DNA of 64,000 nucleotides, taken from positions 62,001-126,000 of the forward strand of contig BMUD01000007.1 of the NCBI GenBank assembly GCA_014650015.1. The letters are read 5' to 3'. This DNA is from Streptomyces griseoloalbus (GTDB lineage: Bacteria > Actinomycetota > Actinomycetes > Streptomycetales > Streptomycetaceae). A program made the translations under genes and the position numbers. Below the pieces are notes generated by a model. It was given only the letters and a program-made list of their open reading frames with translations. It was not told the origin of the DNA and did not search any database. This document shows positions 25,718 through 35,230 of the stretch, in pieces. Position 1 is the first letter of the stretch, and each line of letters starts with the position of its first letter.

Positions 25718-26257
25718 ATGGAGATGCCGAGGAACGAACGATCGCCGGAGAATCCGCAGATCCTGGTCGTCGGCCAGGACGGCATGGCGCTCGGCGGCGG
25801 CACCGGGGACGAGGACTCCCGCGAGACCCCGCTGACGGAGCAGGTCGAGCAGCCGGCGAAGGTCATGCGGATCGGCAGCATGATCAAGCAACTGCTGGAG
25901 GAGGTGCGAGCGGCTCCCCTGGACGAGGCCAGCCGGGTGCGGCTCAAGGAGATCCACCACAGTTCGGTGAAGGAACTGGAGGACGGCCTGGCCCCGGAGC
26001 TGGTCGAGGAGCTGGAGCGGCTCTCCTTGCCCTTCACGGACGAGGCGACCCCGAGCGACGCCGAACTGCGGATCGCCCAGGCCCAGTTGGTGGGCTGGCT
26101 GGAGGGCCTCTTCCACGGCATCCAGACCACGCTCTTCGCCCAGCAGATGGCCGCGCGGGCCCAGCTGGAACAGATGCGCCGTGCCCTCCCCCCGGGTGTC
26201 GGCGACGGCCAGGAGGACCCCCAGATGGGCGGTCGCTCGGGCGGCCCGTACCTGTAA
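25718..26257 (+). CDS. Bacterial proteasome activator family protein (Bpa/PafE-like)
   Basis: Predicted 179 residues. The helical core with KVMRIGSMIKQLLEEVRAAP near residue 48, KEIHHSSVKELEDGLAPELVEEL near 77 (shown in part) and QAQLVGWLEGLFHGIQTTLF near 122 matches the ring-forming Bpa/PafE family. These dodecameric rings open the 20S proteasome gate without ATP and feed it unfolded substrates. The C-terminus GGPYL resembles the GQYL gate-opening tail (HbYX-like), although the Gln is Pro here. ATG at 25718; a second in-frame ATG is at 25724. A bidirectional terminator follows. Confidence 0.85.
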   Translation: MEMPRNERSPENPQILVVGQDGMALGGGTGDEDSRETPLTEQVEQPAKVMRIGSMIKQLLEEVRAAPLDEASRVRLKEIHHSSVKELEDGLAPELVEELERLSLPFTDEATPSDAELRIAQAQLVGWLEGLFHGIQTTLFAQQMAARAQLEQMRRALPPGVGDGQEDPQMGGRSGGPYL

Positions 26258-26315
26258 GCGCCCGACCGCACCACCGTCCCACCGCATCACCGTCCCGCTG
26301 TCCGCACCGAGCAGC

Positions 26316-26352
26316 ACGAAGGGGCCCGGCATCACCTGCCGGGCCCCTTCGT
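26316..26352. terminator. Bidirectional terminator between bpa-like gene and kinase gene
   Basis: Perfect 16-bp stem ACGAAGGGGCCCGGCA with a 5-nt loop TCACC. It sits between two convergent genes. Confidence 0.88.
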
Positions 26353-26376
26353 CGTCCCGTCATGTACGCCCGAGGG

Positions 26377-28017
26377 TCAGGACGGGGGGTTGCCCGTCGA
26401 CACCTTGAACGTGATCTCCGGCATGTTCTCGGGGTCGACGTCCGTGCCGGCCGGCGGGAACTGGTCCCGGACGGAGCCCTCGCCGTAGGTGTTCTCGTCC
26501 ACCTTGACGATCTTGAAGTCGCCCCAGCCGGCGGCCTGAAGGCACTCCTTCACCGACCCGATGTACTTGAACTTGAAGTTGGGGAGCCGGATCTTGTCGG
26601 GGTCGTTGTACGACTCCTGCGGCTCCTCGCACTCCTCCTTGTCGATCTCCTTCGACGTGTCGGGCCCGCGGTAGTCCGCCGCCTTGCTCGCCGACGCCGA
26701 TGCCGGGGCGCCGCCTCCGCCGGCCTGCGGGTCCTCCTTGTCGCCGTTCATCATCAGGGCCGTGATCAGGCCGCCGACGGCGATGAGGGAGACGACGACC
26801 GAACCGATGATCACCGACTTGTTCCGGCCGCCACCGCCCGAACCGCCCGGCGCCGGGGTCTGGGGCGTGATGTTGTACGGCGGCGGGGTCGACGGACCCT
26901 GCTGCGGGGAGTACGCCGACGGGCCGGGCGTCGGGTAGCCGCCCTGCTGCGGATAGCCGTACGCCGGGGACGGCGCCGGTGTGCCGTACGGGTGCTGATG
27001 CGGCGTCGGCTGGTACGGCGTCTGCACGTTGCCCGTGGGCGCCGGGGTCGCCTGGTCGACCGGCGGGAACACCGCGGATCCGACGCCCGCGCCGCTTGGC
27101 GCCTGCGAGCCGGGGACGATGCTCGGCGGGGCCGCGTGGAAGGACTGCGCCACCCGCAGGCACTCCCCGCGCATGGCCTCCGCGCTGGGGAAACGCTCGT
27201 TCGGATTCTTCTTCAGCGCGCGGGTGATCAGCGCGTCCACGGCCGGCGGCAGCGCACGGTTGATGGAGGACGCGGTCGGCGGCTCCTCCTGCACGTGCGC
27301 GTACGCGATGGCCAGCGGCGAGTCCGCGTCGAACGGCAGCCGCCCGGTGACCAGCTGGAACAGCATGATGCCGACCGAGTACAGGTCGGAGCGCGCGTCC
27401 ACGCCGCGGCCGAGGGCCTGCTCCGGCGAGAGGTACTGCGGGGTGCCGACGACCATGCCGGTCTGTGTCATCGACGTCACACCGGACTGCATGGCGCGGG
27501 CGATGCCGAAGTCCATCACCTTGACCACGCCGCGCTTGGTCATCATCACGTTGCCCGGCTTGATGTCCCGGTGGACCAGCCCCATCTCGTGGCTGATCTC
27601 CAGGGCCGCCAGCACGTCCGCGGTGATCTTCAGCGCCTTGTCGGCGGGCATCGCGCCCTGCTGCCGTACGTCCTCGTCGAGCAGGGACCCCAGCGGGCGG
27701 CCCTCGACGTACTCCATGACGATGTACGGCGTCGTCATGCCGTCCACATCGTCCTCGCCGGTGTCGAAGACCGACACGATGTTGGTGTGCGTGAGCTTCG
27801 CCACGGACTGGGCCTCGCGGCGGAAGCGCTCACGGAAGGCCTGTTCCCGGCCGAGTTCCGTGTGCAACGTCTTGATCGCGACCTGGCGGTCGAGCACGCT
27901 GTCGTAGGCGAGGTGCACCGACGCCATGCCGCCCTGGCCGAGCAGGTCCCGCAGTTGGTACCGTCCGCCGGCGAGCGCCCGCCCCGCGTACTGGCCCTGT
28001 GCGCCGTCGTGGCTCAT
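26377..28017 (-). CDS. Membrane Ser/Thr protein kinase with C-terminal PASTA-like domain
   Basis: Predicted 546 residues. Kinase domain (about 18-280): Gly loop LLGQGGMASVHLA, ATP-binding Lys in VAIKTLH, catalytic loop HRDIKPGN and DFGIA, then GTPQYLSPEQA in the activation segment. A Pro/Tyr/Gln-rich juxtamembrane linker follows (about 320-400), then one membrane helix near 410-430 (SVIIGSVVVSLIAVGGLITALM in part) and an external region ending in a single PASTA-like domain (GWGDFKIVKV, PPAGTDVDP). PASTA domains sense cell-wall fragments. Divergent from a second kinase; start at ATG 28017. Confidence 0.92.
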   Translation of the reverse strand: MSHDGAQGQYAGRALAGGRYQLRDLLGQGGMASVHLAYDSVLDRQVAIKTLHTELGREQAFRERFRREAQSVAKLTHTNIVSVFDTGEDDVDGMTTPYIVMEYVEGRPLGSLLDEDVRQQGAMPADKALKITADVLAALEISHEMGLVHRDIKPGNVMMTKRGVVKVMDFGIARAMQSGVTSMTQTGMVVGTPQYLSPEQALGRGVDARSDLYSVGIMLFQLVTGRLPFDADSPLAIAYAHVQEEPPTASSINRALPPAVDALITRALKKNPNERFPSAEAMRGECLRVAQSFHAAPPSIVPGSQAPSGAGVGSAVFPPVDQATPAPTGNVQTPYQPTPHQHPYGTPAPSPAYGYPQQGGYPTPGPSAYSPQQGPSTPPPYNITPQTPAPGGSGGGGRNKSVIIGSVVVSLIAVGGLITALMMNGDKEDPQAGGGGAPASASASKAADYRGPDTSKEIDKEECEEPQESYNDPDKIRLPNFKFKYIGSVKECLQAAGWGDFKIVKVDENTYGEGSVRDQFPPAGTDVDPENMPEITFKVSTGNPPS

Positions 28018-28375
28018 CTTCCGCGTCCCCCGTAGCCTCTCCGGCGCCGCCGTCCGTGACTTCTCCGTCGACCGCTTCGGCGTAGATCCATTGTGCGATT
28101 CCCGGCCAAGTCTGCCCGAGGGCACTGACACGTCAAGCGCGGTGCCCGTTCCGTGACCGTACGCGAAAGAAGCGTCGCGGAAGCGTTACAGGGGTCGTGC
28201 GACCGGTACACCGAATTTGCACGACAGTACGGAGTGAGGGTTTCATGGCCGGTCCGTCTCGTGCCGGTCCTGGCAGCCCGTCTCGGACCGGAGGCCCCCG
28301 CGAAGGCTGTAGCGTGGCCGACGGAGACCGTAACAACACCGCGCGCACCGCGGGCAGAAACGACGGCGAGGACTG
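28018..28375. other. Divergent promoter region between two kinase genes
   Basis: The 358-bp region separates the two divergent kinase genes and must hold both promoters. I see no convincing ORF and no strong palindrome. Confidence 0.5.
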
Positions 28376-30019
<1,644 letters not shown>

Positions 30020-30033
30020 TCCGCCCCTCCGCG

Positions 30034-30059
30034 CCGCGGCCCCCGCGCGGGGGCCGCGG
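30034..30059. terminator. Terminator hairpin after the kinase gene
   Basis: Perfect 11-bp stem CCGCGGCCCCC around a GCGC centre, 14 bp after the stop codon. Confidence 0.75.
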
Positions 30060-30160
30060 AACTCGGCTCTTCCCGTGCCCGGGTCACCCGGGATAACGTG
30101 CCGTTGCTCCGGCCTCCTGCAAGGCTGTGACCAGCGCGCCTTCCCGTCTTCCTCGATTTA

Positions 30161-30174
30161 CTTGGATATCCAAG
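30161..30174. promoter_or_regulatory. 14-bp perfect palindrome upstream of the second bkd operon
   Basis: CTTGGATATCCAAG is AT-rich for this genome and lies about 195 bp upstream of the E1 alpha start. It looks like an operator, for example of a GntR/FadR-type factor. It is not present upstream of the first bkd operon. Confidence 0.55.
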
Positions 30175-30369
30175 CAAAATCGCAGGTCAGGAGGGGTTTC
30201 ACAGAAATGTGGAGCACTGGGTACCGTGCCTATTGCAGGGCGCTCGCCGGGGCACCTGTCACGCCTGTTCCCGGTCGAGTGGCACACACCCCGTGCCCGG
30301 TGGTCGAGAACAGGTGAGCCGCACTGGCCTACCGGCAACCCCGGGGGCCGGACCGACGGAGGAGCACAC

Positions 30370-31575
30370 GTGACCGTGGAGAGCACTGCCGCGCGCACAC
30401 CGCGACGCAGCGCCGGAACGAAGGCCGGCACCACCGGCACCAAGCGCACCAGCAGCACCACCAAAAAGGCGACCGGCGCCAGGAAGAGCACCGAGCCCGC
30501 CCTCGTCCAGCTGCTGACGCCGGAGGGCAAGCGCGTCAAGAACGCCGAGTTCGACGGTTACGTCGACGGCATCACCGCCGAGGAGCTGCGCGGCCTGTAC
30601 CGCGACATGGTGCTCACCCGCCGCTTCGACGCCGAGGCAACCTCCCTGCAGCGCCAGGGCGAGCTGGGCCTGTGGGCCTCGCTGCTCGGTCAGGAGGCGG
30701 CGCAGATCGGTTCCGGCCGGGCCCTGCGCGACGACGACTACGTCTTCCCGACCTACCGTGAACACGGCGTCGCCTGGTGCCGCGGGGTGGACCCGACCAA
30801 CCTGCTCGGCATGTTCCGCGGCGTGAACAACGGCGGCTGGGACCCGAACGGCAACAACTTCCACCTGTACACGATCGTCATCGGCTCCCAGGCCCTGCAT
30901 GCCACGGGGTACGCGATGGGCGTCGCCAAGGACGGCGCGGACAGCGCGGTGATCGCCTACTTCGGCGACGGCGCCTCCAGCCAGGGCGACGTGGCCGAGG
31001 CCTTCACCTTCTCCGCGGTCTACAACGCCCCGGTCGTGTTCTTCTGCCAGAACAACCAGTGGGCGATCTCCGAGCCGACCGAGAAGCAGTCCCGCGTGCC
31101 GCTGTACCAGCGCGCGCAGGGCTACGGTTTCCCGGGCGTGCGCGTGGACGGCAACGACGTCCTGGCCAACCTGGCCGTCACCAAGTGGGCCCTGGAGCGG
31201 GCCCGCGCCGGTGAGGGCCCGACCCTGGTCGAGGCGTTCACGTACCGCATGGGCGCGCACACCACCTCCGACGACCCCACCCGCTACCGCCACGACGACG
31301 AGCGGGCCGCCTGGGAGGCCAAGGACCCGATCCTGCGCCTCCGCCGCTACCTGGAGGTCTCAAACCACGCGGACGAGGGATTCTTCGCGGAACTGGAGAC
31401 CGAGAGCGAGGCGTTGGGCAAACGAGTGCGCGAAGCGGTCCGTGCCATGCCGGACCCGGACCACTTCGCCATCTTCGAGAACGTGTACGCGGACGGTCAC
31501 GCGCTCGTGGACGAGGAGCGGGCGCAGTTCGCCGCCTACCAGGCGTCGTTCGCGGACGCAGACGGGGGTAAGTGA
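30370..31575 (+). CDS. bkdA: Branched-chain 2-oxoacid dehydrogenase E1 alpha subunit (second bkd operon)
   Basis: Predicted 401 residues. The thiamine diphosphate motif is GDGASSQGDVAEAFTFSAVY (near 200) to QNNQWAIS, and MGAHTTSDDPTRYR is near 298. The N-terminal 40 residues are a Lys/Arg/Ser/Thr-rich tail (RRSAGTKAGTTGTKRTSST) that the first bkd E1 alpha lacks; it may be disordered. GTG start at 30370 with RBS GGAGGAG 7-12 bp upstream. The gene leads bkdABC, with one base before the next start region rather than an overlap. Confidence 0.9.
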   Translation: MTVESTAARTPRRSAGTKAGTTGTKRTSSTTKKATGARKSTEPALVQLLTPEGKRVKNAEFDGYVDGITAEELRGLYRDMVLTRRFDAEATSLQRQGELGLWASLLGQEAAQIGSGRALRDDDYVFPTYREHGVAWCRGVDPTNLLGMFRGVNNGGWDPNGNNFHLYTIVIGSQALHATGYAMGVAKDGADSAVIAYFGDGASSQGDVAEAFTFSAVYNAPVVFFCQNNQWAISEPTEKQSRVPLYQRAQGYGFPGVRVDGNDVLANLAVTKWALERARAGEGPTLVEAFTYRMGAHTTSDDPTRYRHDDERAAWEAKDPILRLRRYLEVSNHADEGFFAELETESEALGKRVREAVRAMPDPDHFAIFENVYADGHALVDEERAQFAAYQASFADADGGK

Positions 31576-31576
31576 G

Positions 31577-32554
31577 ATGGCGGAGAAGATGGCCCTGGCC
31601 AAGGCGATCAACGAGTCGCTGCGGCGTGCCCTGGACGCGGACCCCAAGGTCCTCGTCATGGGCGAGGACGTCGGCAAGCTCGGCGGCGTGTTCCGGGTGA
31701 CGGACGGGCTGCAGAAGGACTTCGGTGAGAGCCGTGTCATCGACACCCCGCTCGCCGAGTCGGGCATCGTCGGCACGGCGATCGGCCTGGCCCTGCGCGG
31801 CTACCGCCCGGTGGTGGAGATCCAGTTCGACGGCTTCGTCTTCCCGGCGTACGACCAGATCGTCACGCAGCTCGCGAAGATGCACGCCCGCTCGCTGGGC
31901 AAGGTCAAACTCCCCGTCGTCGTGCGCATCCCCTACGGCGGCGGCATCGGCGCGGTGGAGCACCACTCGGAGTCCCCGGAGTCACTGTTCGCGCATGTCG
32001 CGGGCCTGAAGATCGTCAGCCCCTCCAACGCGTCGGACGCGTACTGGATGATGCAGCAGGCCGTCCAGAGCGACGACCCGGTGATCTTCTTCGAGCCCAA
32101 GCGGCGCTACTGGGACAAGGCCGAGGTCGACACCGAGGCGATCCCGGGCCCGCTGCACGCCGCGCGCGTGGTGCGCGAGGGCACGGACCTGACGCTGGTG
32201 GCCTACGGCCCGATGGTGAAGCTCTGCCAGGAGGCCGCCGACGCGGCGGCCGAGGAGGGCCGCTCCCTGGAGGTCCTCGACCTGCGGTCGGTCTCCCCGA
32301 TCGACTTCGACTCGATCCAGGCGTCGGTGGAGAAGACGCGCCGTCTGGTCGTCGTCCACGAGGCACCGGTGTTCTTCGGTTCCGGCGCGGAGATCGCCGC
32401 GCGGATCACGGAGCGCTGCTTCTACCACCTGGAGGCACCTGTGCTGCGGGTGGGCGGCTACCACGCCCCGTACCCGCCGGCCCGCCTGGAGGAGTCCTAC
32501 CTCCCGGACCTGGACCGGGTGCTCGATGCCGTCGACCGCTCGCTGGCGTACTGA
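31577..32554 (+). CDS. bkdB: Branched-chain 2-oxoacid dehydrogenase E1 beta subunit (second bkd operon)
   Basis: Predicted 325 residues. Matches E1 beta throughout: VLVMGEDVGKLGGVFRVTDGL, VRIPYGGGIGAVEHHSESPES with the HHSxSxE loop, and a C-terminal VVVHEAPVFFGSGAEIAARI. It is clearly paralogous to the product at 15050-16054. The ATG at 31577 begins one base after the E1 alpha stop region (TGAGATG), so translation is closely linked. Confidence 0.92.
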   Translation: MAEKMALAKAINESLRRALDADPKVLVMGEDVGKLGGVFRVTDGLQKDFGESRVIDTPLAESGIVGTAIGLALRGYRPVVEIQFDGFVFPAYDQIVTQLAKMHARSLGKVKLPVVVRIPYGGGIGAVEHHSESPESLFAHVAGLKIVSPSNASDAYWMMQQAVQSDDPVIFFEPKRRYWDKAEVDTEAIPGPLHAARVVREGTDLTLVAYGPMVKLCQEAADAAAEEGRSLEVLDLRSVSPIDFDSIQASVEKTRRLVVVHEAPVFFGSGAEIAARITERCFYHLEAPVLRVGGYHAPYPPARLEESYLPDLDRVLDAVDRSLAY

Positions 32555-32564
32555 GGAGAGGGTC

Positions 32565-33974
32565 GTGACGACGATGACGAACGCGTCCGTACGCGAGTTC
32601 AAGATGCCGGACGTGGGCGAGGGCCTCACCGAGGCCGAGATCCTCAAGTGGTACGTACAGCCTGGTGACACGGTCACCGACGGCCAGGTGGTCTGCGAGG
32701 TCGAGACGGCGAAGGCGGCCGTCGAACTGCCCATCCCCTACGACGGTGTGGTGCGCGAGCTGCACTTCCCCGAGGGCACCACGGTCGACGTGGGCACGTC
32801 CATCATCGCGGTGGACGTCACCGGCGGCGCGGCCCCGGCGACGGAGGCGCCCGCACCGGCCGCCGAGCCGGAGCGGGCGCCCGAGGAGCCGGCGGCCGAG
32901 CCCCCGGCCCGCCAGCCGGTCCTGGTCGGCTACGGCGTGGCGACGTCCTCCACGCGCCGCCGCCCCCGCAAGCCGGCGGCCCCGGACGCCGCGGCCCAGC
33001 AGGTGGTGGCGGCCGTCCAGCAGGAGCTGAACGGCCACGGCCCGGCCCCGGTCCCGGTGGCGGGGGCCCCGCGCCCGCTGGCCAAGCCTCCGGTGCGCAA
33101 GCTGGCGAAGGACCTGGGCGTCGACCTGGCCACGGTCACCCCGACCGGCCCGGACGGCATCATCACCCGCGAGGACGTCCACGCGGCGGTGGCGGTCCCA
33201 CCGCAGGCCGTCCCGGAGGCTCCCGCGGCCGTACCGGCCCCGGCCCCTGCCGCGCCGGCGTCGTACGACACCACCCGCGAGACGCGTATCCCGGTCAAGG
33301 GGGTCCGCAAGGCGACGGCGGCGGCGATGGTCGGCTCGGCGTTCACCGCGCCGCACGTCACCGAGTTCGTGACGGTGGACGTGACGCGCACGATGAAGCT
33401 GGTCGAGGAGCTCAAGCAGGACAAGGAGTTCACGGGTCTGCGCGTGAACCCGCTCCTGCTGATCGCCAAGGCCCTGCTGGTCGCGATCAGGCGCAACCCC
33501 GACATCAACGCCTCGTGGGACGAGGCGGCCCAGGAGATCGTGGTCAAGCACTACGTCAACCTGGGCATCGCGGCGGCGACCCCGCGCGGGCTGATCGTCC
33601 CGAACATCAAGGACGCCCACGCCAAGACGCTGCCGGAACTGGCCGGGTCCCTGGGTGAACTGGTGTCCACGGCCCGCGAGGGCAAGACGTCCCCGGCGGC
33701 GATGCAGGGTGGCACGGTGACGATCACCAACGTCGGCGTCTTCGGCGTCGACACGGGCACGCCGATCCTCAACCCCGGCGAGTCCGCGATCCTCGCGGTC
33801 GGTGCGATCAAGCCCCAGCCGTGGGTCCACAAGGGCAAGGTGAAGCCCCGCCAGGTCACCACGCTGGCCCTCTCCTTCGACCACCGCCTGGTCGACGGCG
33901 AACTGGGCTCCAAGGTCCTGGCCGACGTGGCCGCGATCCTGGAACAGCCGAAGCGGTTGATCAGCTGGGCGTGA
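32565..33974 (+). CDS. bkdC: Dihydrolipoyl acyltransferase E2 (second bkd operon)
   Basis: Predicted 469 residues. Lipoyl domain (about 8-85) with MPDVGEGLTEAEILKW and the lipoyl lysine in VETAKAAVELP. An Ala/Pro/Glu linker leads to the subunit-binding domain KPPVRKLAKDLGVDLATVT near 180-215. The catalytic domain ends with SFDHRLVDGE, giving His and Asp of the acyltransferase site. It is shorter than its paralogue at 16054-17574 because the linker differs. GTG at 32565 follows a GAGGAGAG RBS; an ATG at 32574 is an alternative. A hairpin terminator follows. Confidence 0.92.
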   Translation: MTTMTNASVREFKMPDVGEGLTEAEILKWYVQPGDTVTDGQVVCEVETAKAAVELPIPYDGVVRELHFPEGTTVDVGTSIIAVDVTGGAAPATEAPAPAAEPERAPEEPAAEPPARQPVLVGYGVATSSTRRRPRKPAAPDAAAQQVVAAVQQELNGHGPAPVPVAGAPRPLAKPPVRKLAKDLGVDLATVTPTGPDGIITREDVHAAVAVPPQAVPEAPAAVPAPAPAAPASYDTTRETRIPVKGVRKATAAAMVGSAFTAPHVTEFVTVDVTRTMKLVEELKQDKEFTGLRVNPLLLIAKALLVAIRRNPDINASWDEAAQEIVVKHYVNLGIAAATPRGLIVPNIKDAHAKTLPELAGSLGELVSTAREGKTSPAAMQGGTVTITNVGVFGVDTGTPILNPGESAILAVGAIKPQPWVHKGKVKPRQVTTLALSFDHRLVDGELGSKVLADVAAILEQPKRLISWA

Positions 33975-33998
33975 GGGACACGAACCGGGTAGGTGCAT

Positions 33999-34043
33999 GA
34001 CGGGAGGGGCGCCGCAAGTTGGAGTTGCGACGCCCCTCCTGTC
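33999..34043. terminator. Terminator after the second bkd operon
   Basis: Inverted repeat GACGGGAGGGGCGCCGCAA against TTGCGACGCCCCTCCTGTC, 19 bp with one mismatch and one wobble, loop of 7. It serves the bkd operon and the convergent small HTH gene. Confidence 0.82.
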
Positions 34044-34052
34044 GTGCCGGGC

Positions 34053-34247
34053 TCAGACCTGGTGCAGCACGTACACCGGGGCCCCGTCCTCGGCCCCGCC
34101 CCGCGAGGAAATGCAGGCGTGCTCGCGCAGCAGCCGCAGGCATTCGTTGACGCGGCGCACGGAAAGCCCCGTACGGGCGGCGATCGATTCCAGCGGCTCG
34201 GACAGCTCACCCTTTTCGACGAGCACCGGGGCGATGACCACGGCCAC
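34053..34247 (-). CDS. Small winged-helix-like protein paired with the BRO gene
   Basis: Predicted 64 residues. LESIAARTGLSVRRVNECLRLLREH looks like a DNA-binding helix-turn-helix, followed by a short ISSRGGAEDGAPVYVLHQV that could form the wing. There is no other domain. The GTG start at 34247 lies 3 bp after the stop of the BRO-N gene, so the two genes form an operon. It may act as an autorepressor or partner of the BRO protein. No family name can be given from the sequence alone. Confidence 0.6.
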   Translation of the reverse strand: MAVVIAPVLVEKGELSEPLESIAARTGLSVRRVNECLRLLREHACISSRGGAEDGAPVYVLHQV

Positions 34248-34250
34248 CGC

Positions 34251-35030
34251 TCACACGTCCTCCGTCACGGACAACCGCTGCCGCCAATCGGCCAGCACCG
34301 ATTCCGTGGTGGGCAGCGCAGTGAAGGGGCCAGGGGGTGTCCGACGCTTGAGGACGAGGGTGTCGAACCTGTCCGCGATGCGTTCCAAGGCCCGGACCAT
34401 GGCCTGTTGCACGGCGAGGGTGGCCTGTTGTGTGGCCAGCATGTCCCTCTGCATGGCCACCATCTCCTTTTGCAAAGCGATCGATGCACGCTGCCCGTTC
34501 GCCAGCTCCTCATCCAGCTGAAGGTTGTGCGCCTCCAGTCGGACGATGGCCTCGGCGACCTGTTCCGGCATGGCGTAGGCGATGGGGGCACCAGGTCCGG
34601 CAGGTTGCACCTCGGCCTCGGCCAAGGTGTAGTGACCCTCCCGCTGAACGGTCTCGATCACCTCTGCCACCCACTGCTTGAAAGGCGCGCAGGCCGGTTT
34701 CGTGCAGGCGTTGACGAGCAGGATCAAACCTTGGAGATCGATGAGTTGCAGGTCTCGTCGCCAGCTCCTACCTGCGGGAATGCTGAGACAGTGACTTCCA
34801 GTCACTGTCTCGAGACTGTCTCGGTGGTCCTCCGGGACATGGTCGAGGAGTGCCTTTCGGGGTGTGGTGTAGCCCAGCCGCTTGCAGACGTCCACCGCCG
34901 GGAACCAGTGGCTTCCGTCGGGCATGGTCAGTCTCCGGACCCGTTCTCCGGTCGCCGCGTACACGAAGTCGCTGATGTCGATCGCCCCATGCCGTTCGGC
35001 GGAGTGGGGCTGCTTGCTCGGTTCGTTCAT
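34251..35030 (-). CDS. BRO-N domain protein
   Basis: Predicted 259 residues. The N-terminal 110 residues fit a BRO-N fold: FVYAATGERVRRLTMPDG, WFPAVDVCKRLGYTTPRKAL and then LQLIDLQGLILLVNACTKPA. BRO proteins are DNA-binding proteins common in phages and viruses. The C-terminal half is a coiled coil of Leu, Gln and Met (QKEMVAMQRDMLATQQATLA). ATG at 35030 has GGAGG at the right distance; a GTG at 35039 is possible. Base composition is visibly less GC-rich than the neighbours, and the gene pair sits between two terminators, so transfer is likely. Confidence 0.8.
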   Translation of the reverse strand: MNEPSKQPHSAERHGAIDISDFVYAATGERVRRLTMPDGSHWFPAVDVCKRLGYTTPRKALLDHVPEDHRDSLETVTGSHCLSIPAGRSWRRDLQLIDLQGLILLVNACTKPACAPFKQWVAEVIETVQREGHYTLAEAEVQPAGPGAPIAYAMPEQVAEAIVRLEAHNLQLDEELANGQRASIALQKEMVAMQRDMLATQQATLAVQQAMVRALERIADRFDTLVLKRRTPPGPFTALPTTESVLADWRQRLSVTEDV

Positions 35031-35182
35031 GTGAACCACCTCCGCCGCGGAACGTAGAGCGGGGCGGAGTGCATATGCCAGCCGGATCGAGAATGTTCAC
35101 GACTGCGAGCGAAGATGATCGAAAACCGCTGTACCGGCTGGTGGGAGTGTGTACGGCGGCCGGTGGTGGGGTGAGAGAAGGG

Positions 35183-35216
35183 GAAAGGGGCCCACGGAGG
35201 ACTGTGGGCCCCTTTC
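35183..35216. terminator. Terminator of the D-Ala-D-Ala carboxypeptidase gene
   Basis: Perfect 13-bp stem GAAAGGGGCCCAC with an 8-nt loop, just past the stop of the minus-strand gene. Confidence 0.85.
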
Positions 35217-35230
35217 GTGTGTTCCCCGTG

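Larger units (their letters stand above)
30020..30369. other. Gap between kinase gene and second bkd operon
   Basis: The 350-bp region contains the terminator hairpin (30034-30059), the palindrome CTTGGATATCCAAG (30161-30174) and presumably the bkd promoter downstream of it. There is no convincing ORF. Confidence 0.6.

Noticed and set aside
25733-25748. Fourth PaaR-like box (GAACGAACGATCG)
   Set aside because: It lies inside the bpa-like coding region, lacks the TCGGT arm and matches only part of the motif.
24631-28035. 1134-codon plus-strand open frame across the secreted protein, bpa-like and kinase genes
   Set aside because: Arg/Gly/Pro-rich nonsense with no domain. It overlaps three well-supported genes in other frames.
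34053-35030. Prophage or integrated element
   Set aside because: Only two small genes are present. There is no integrase, no att duplication and no tRNA next to them.
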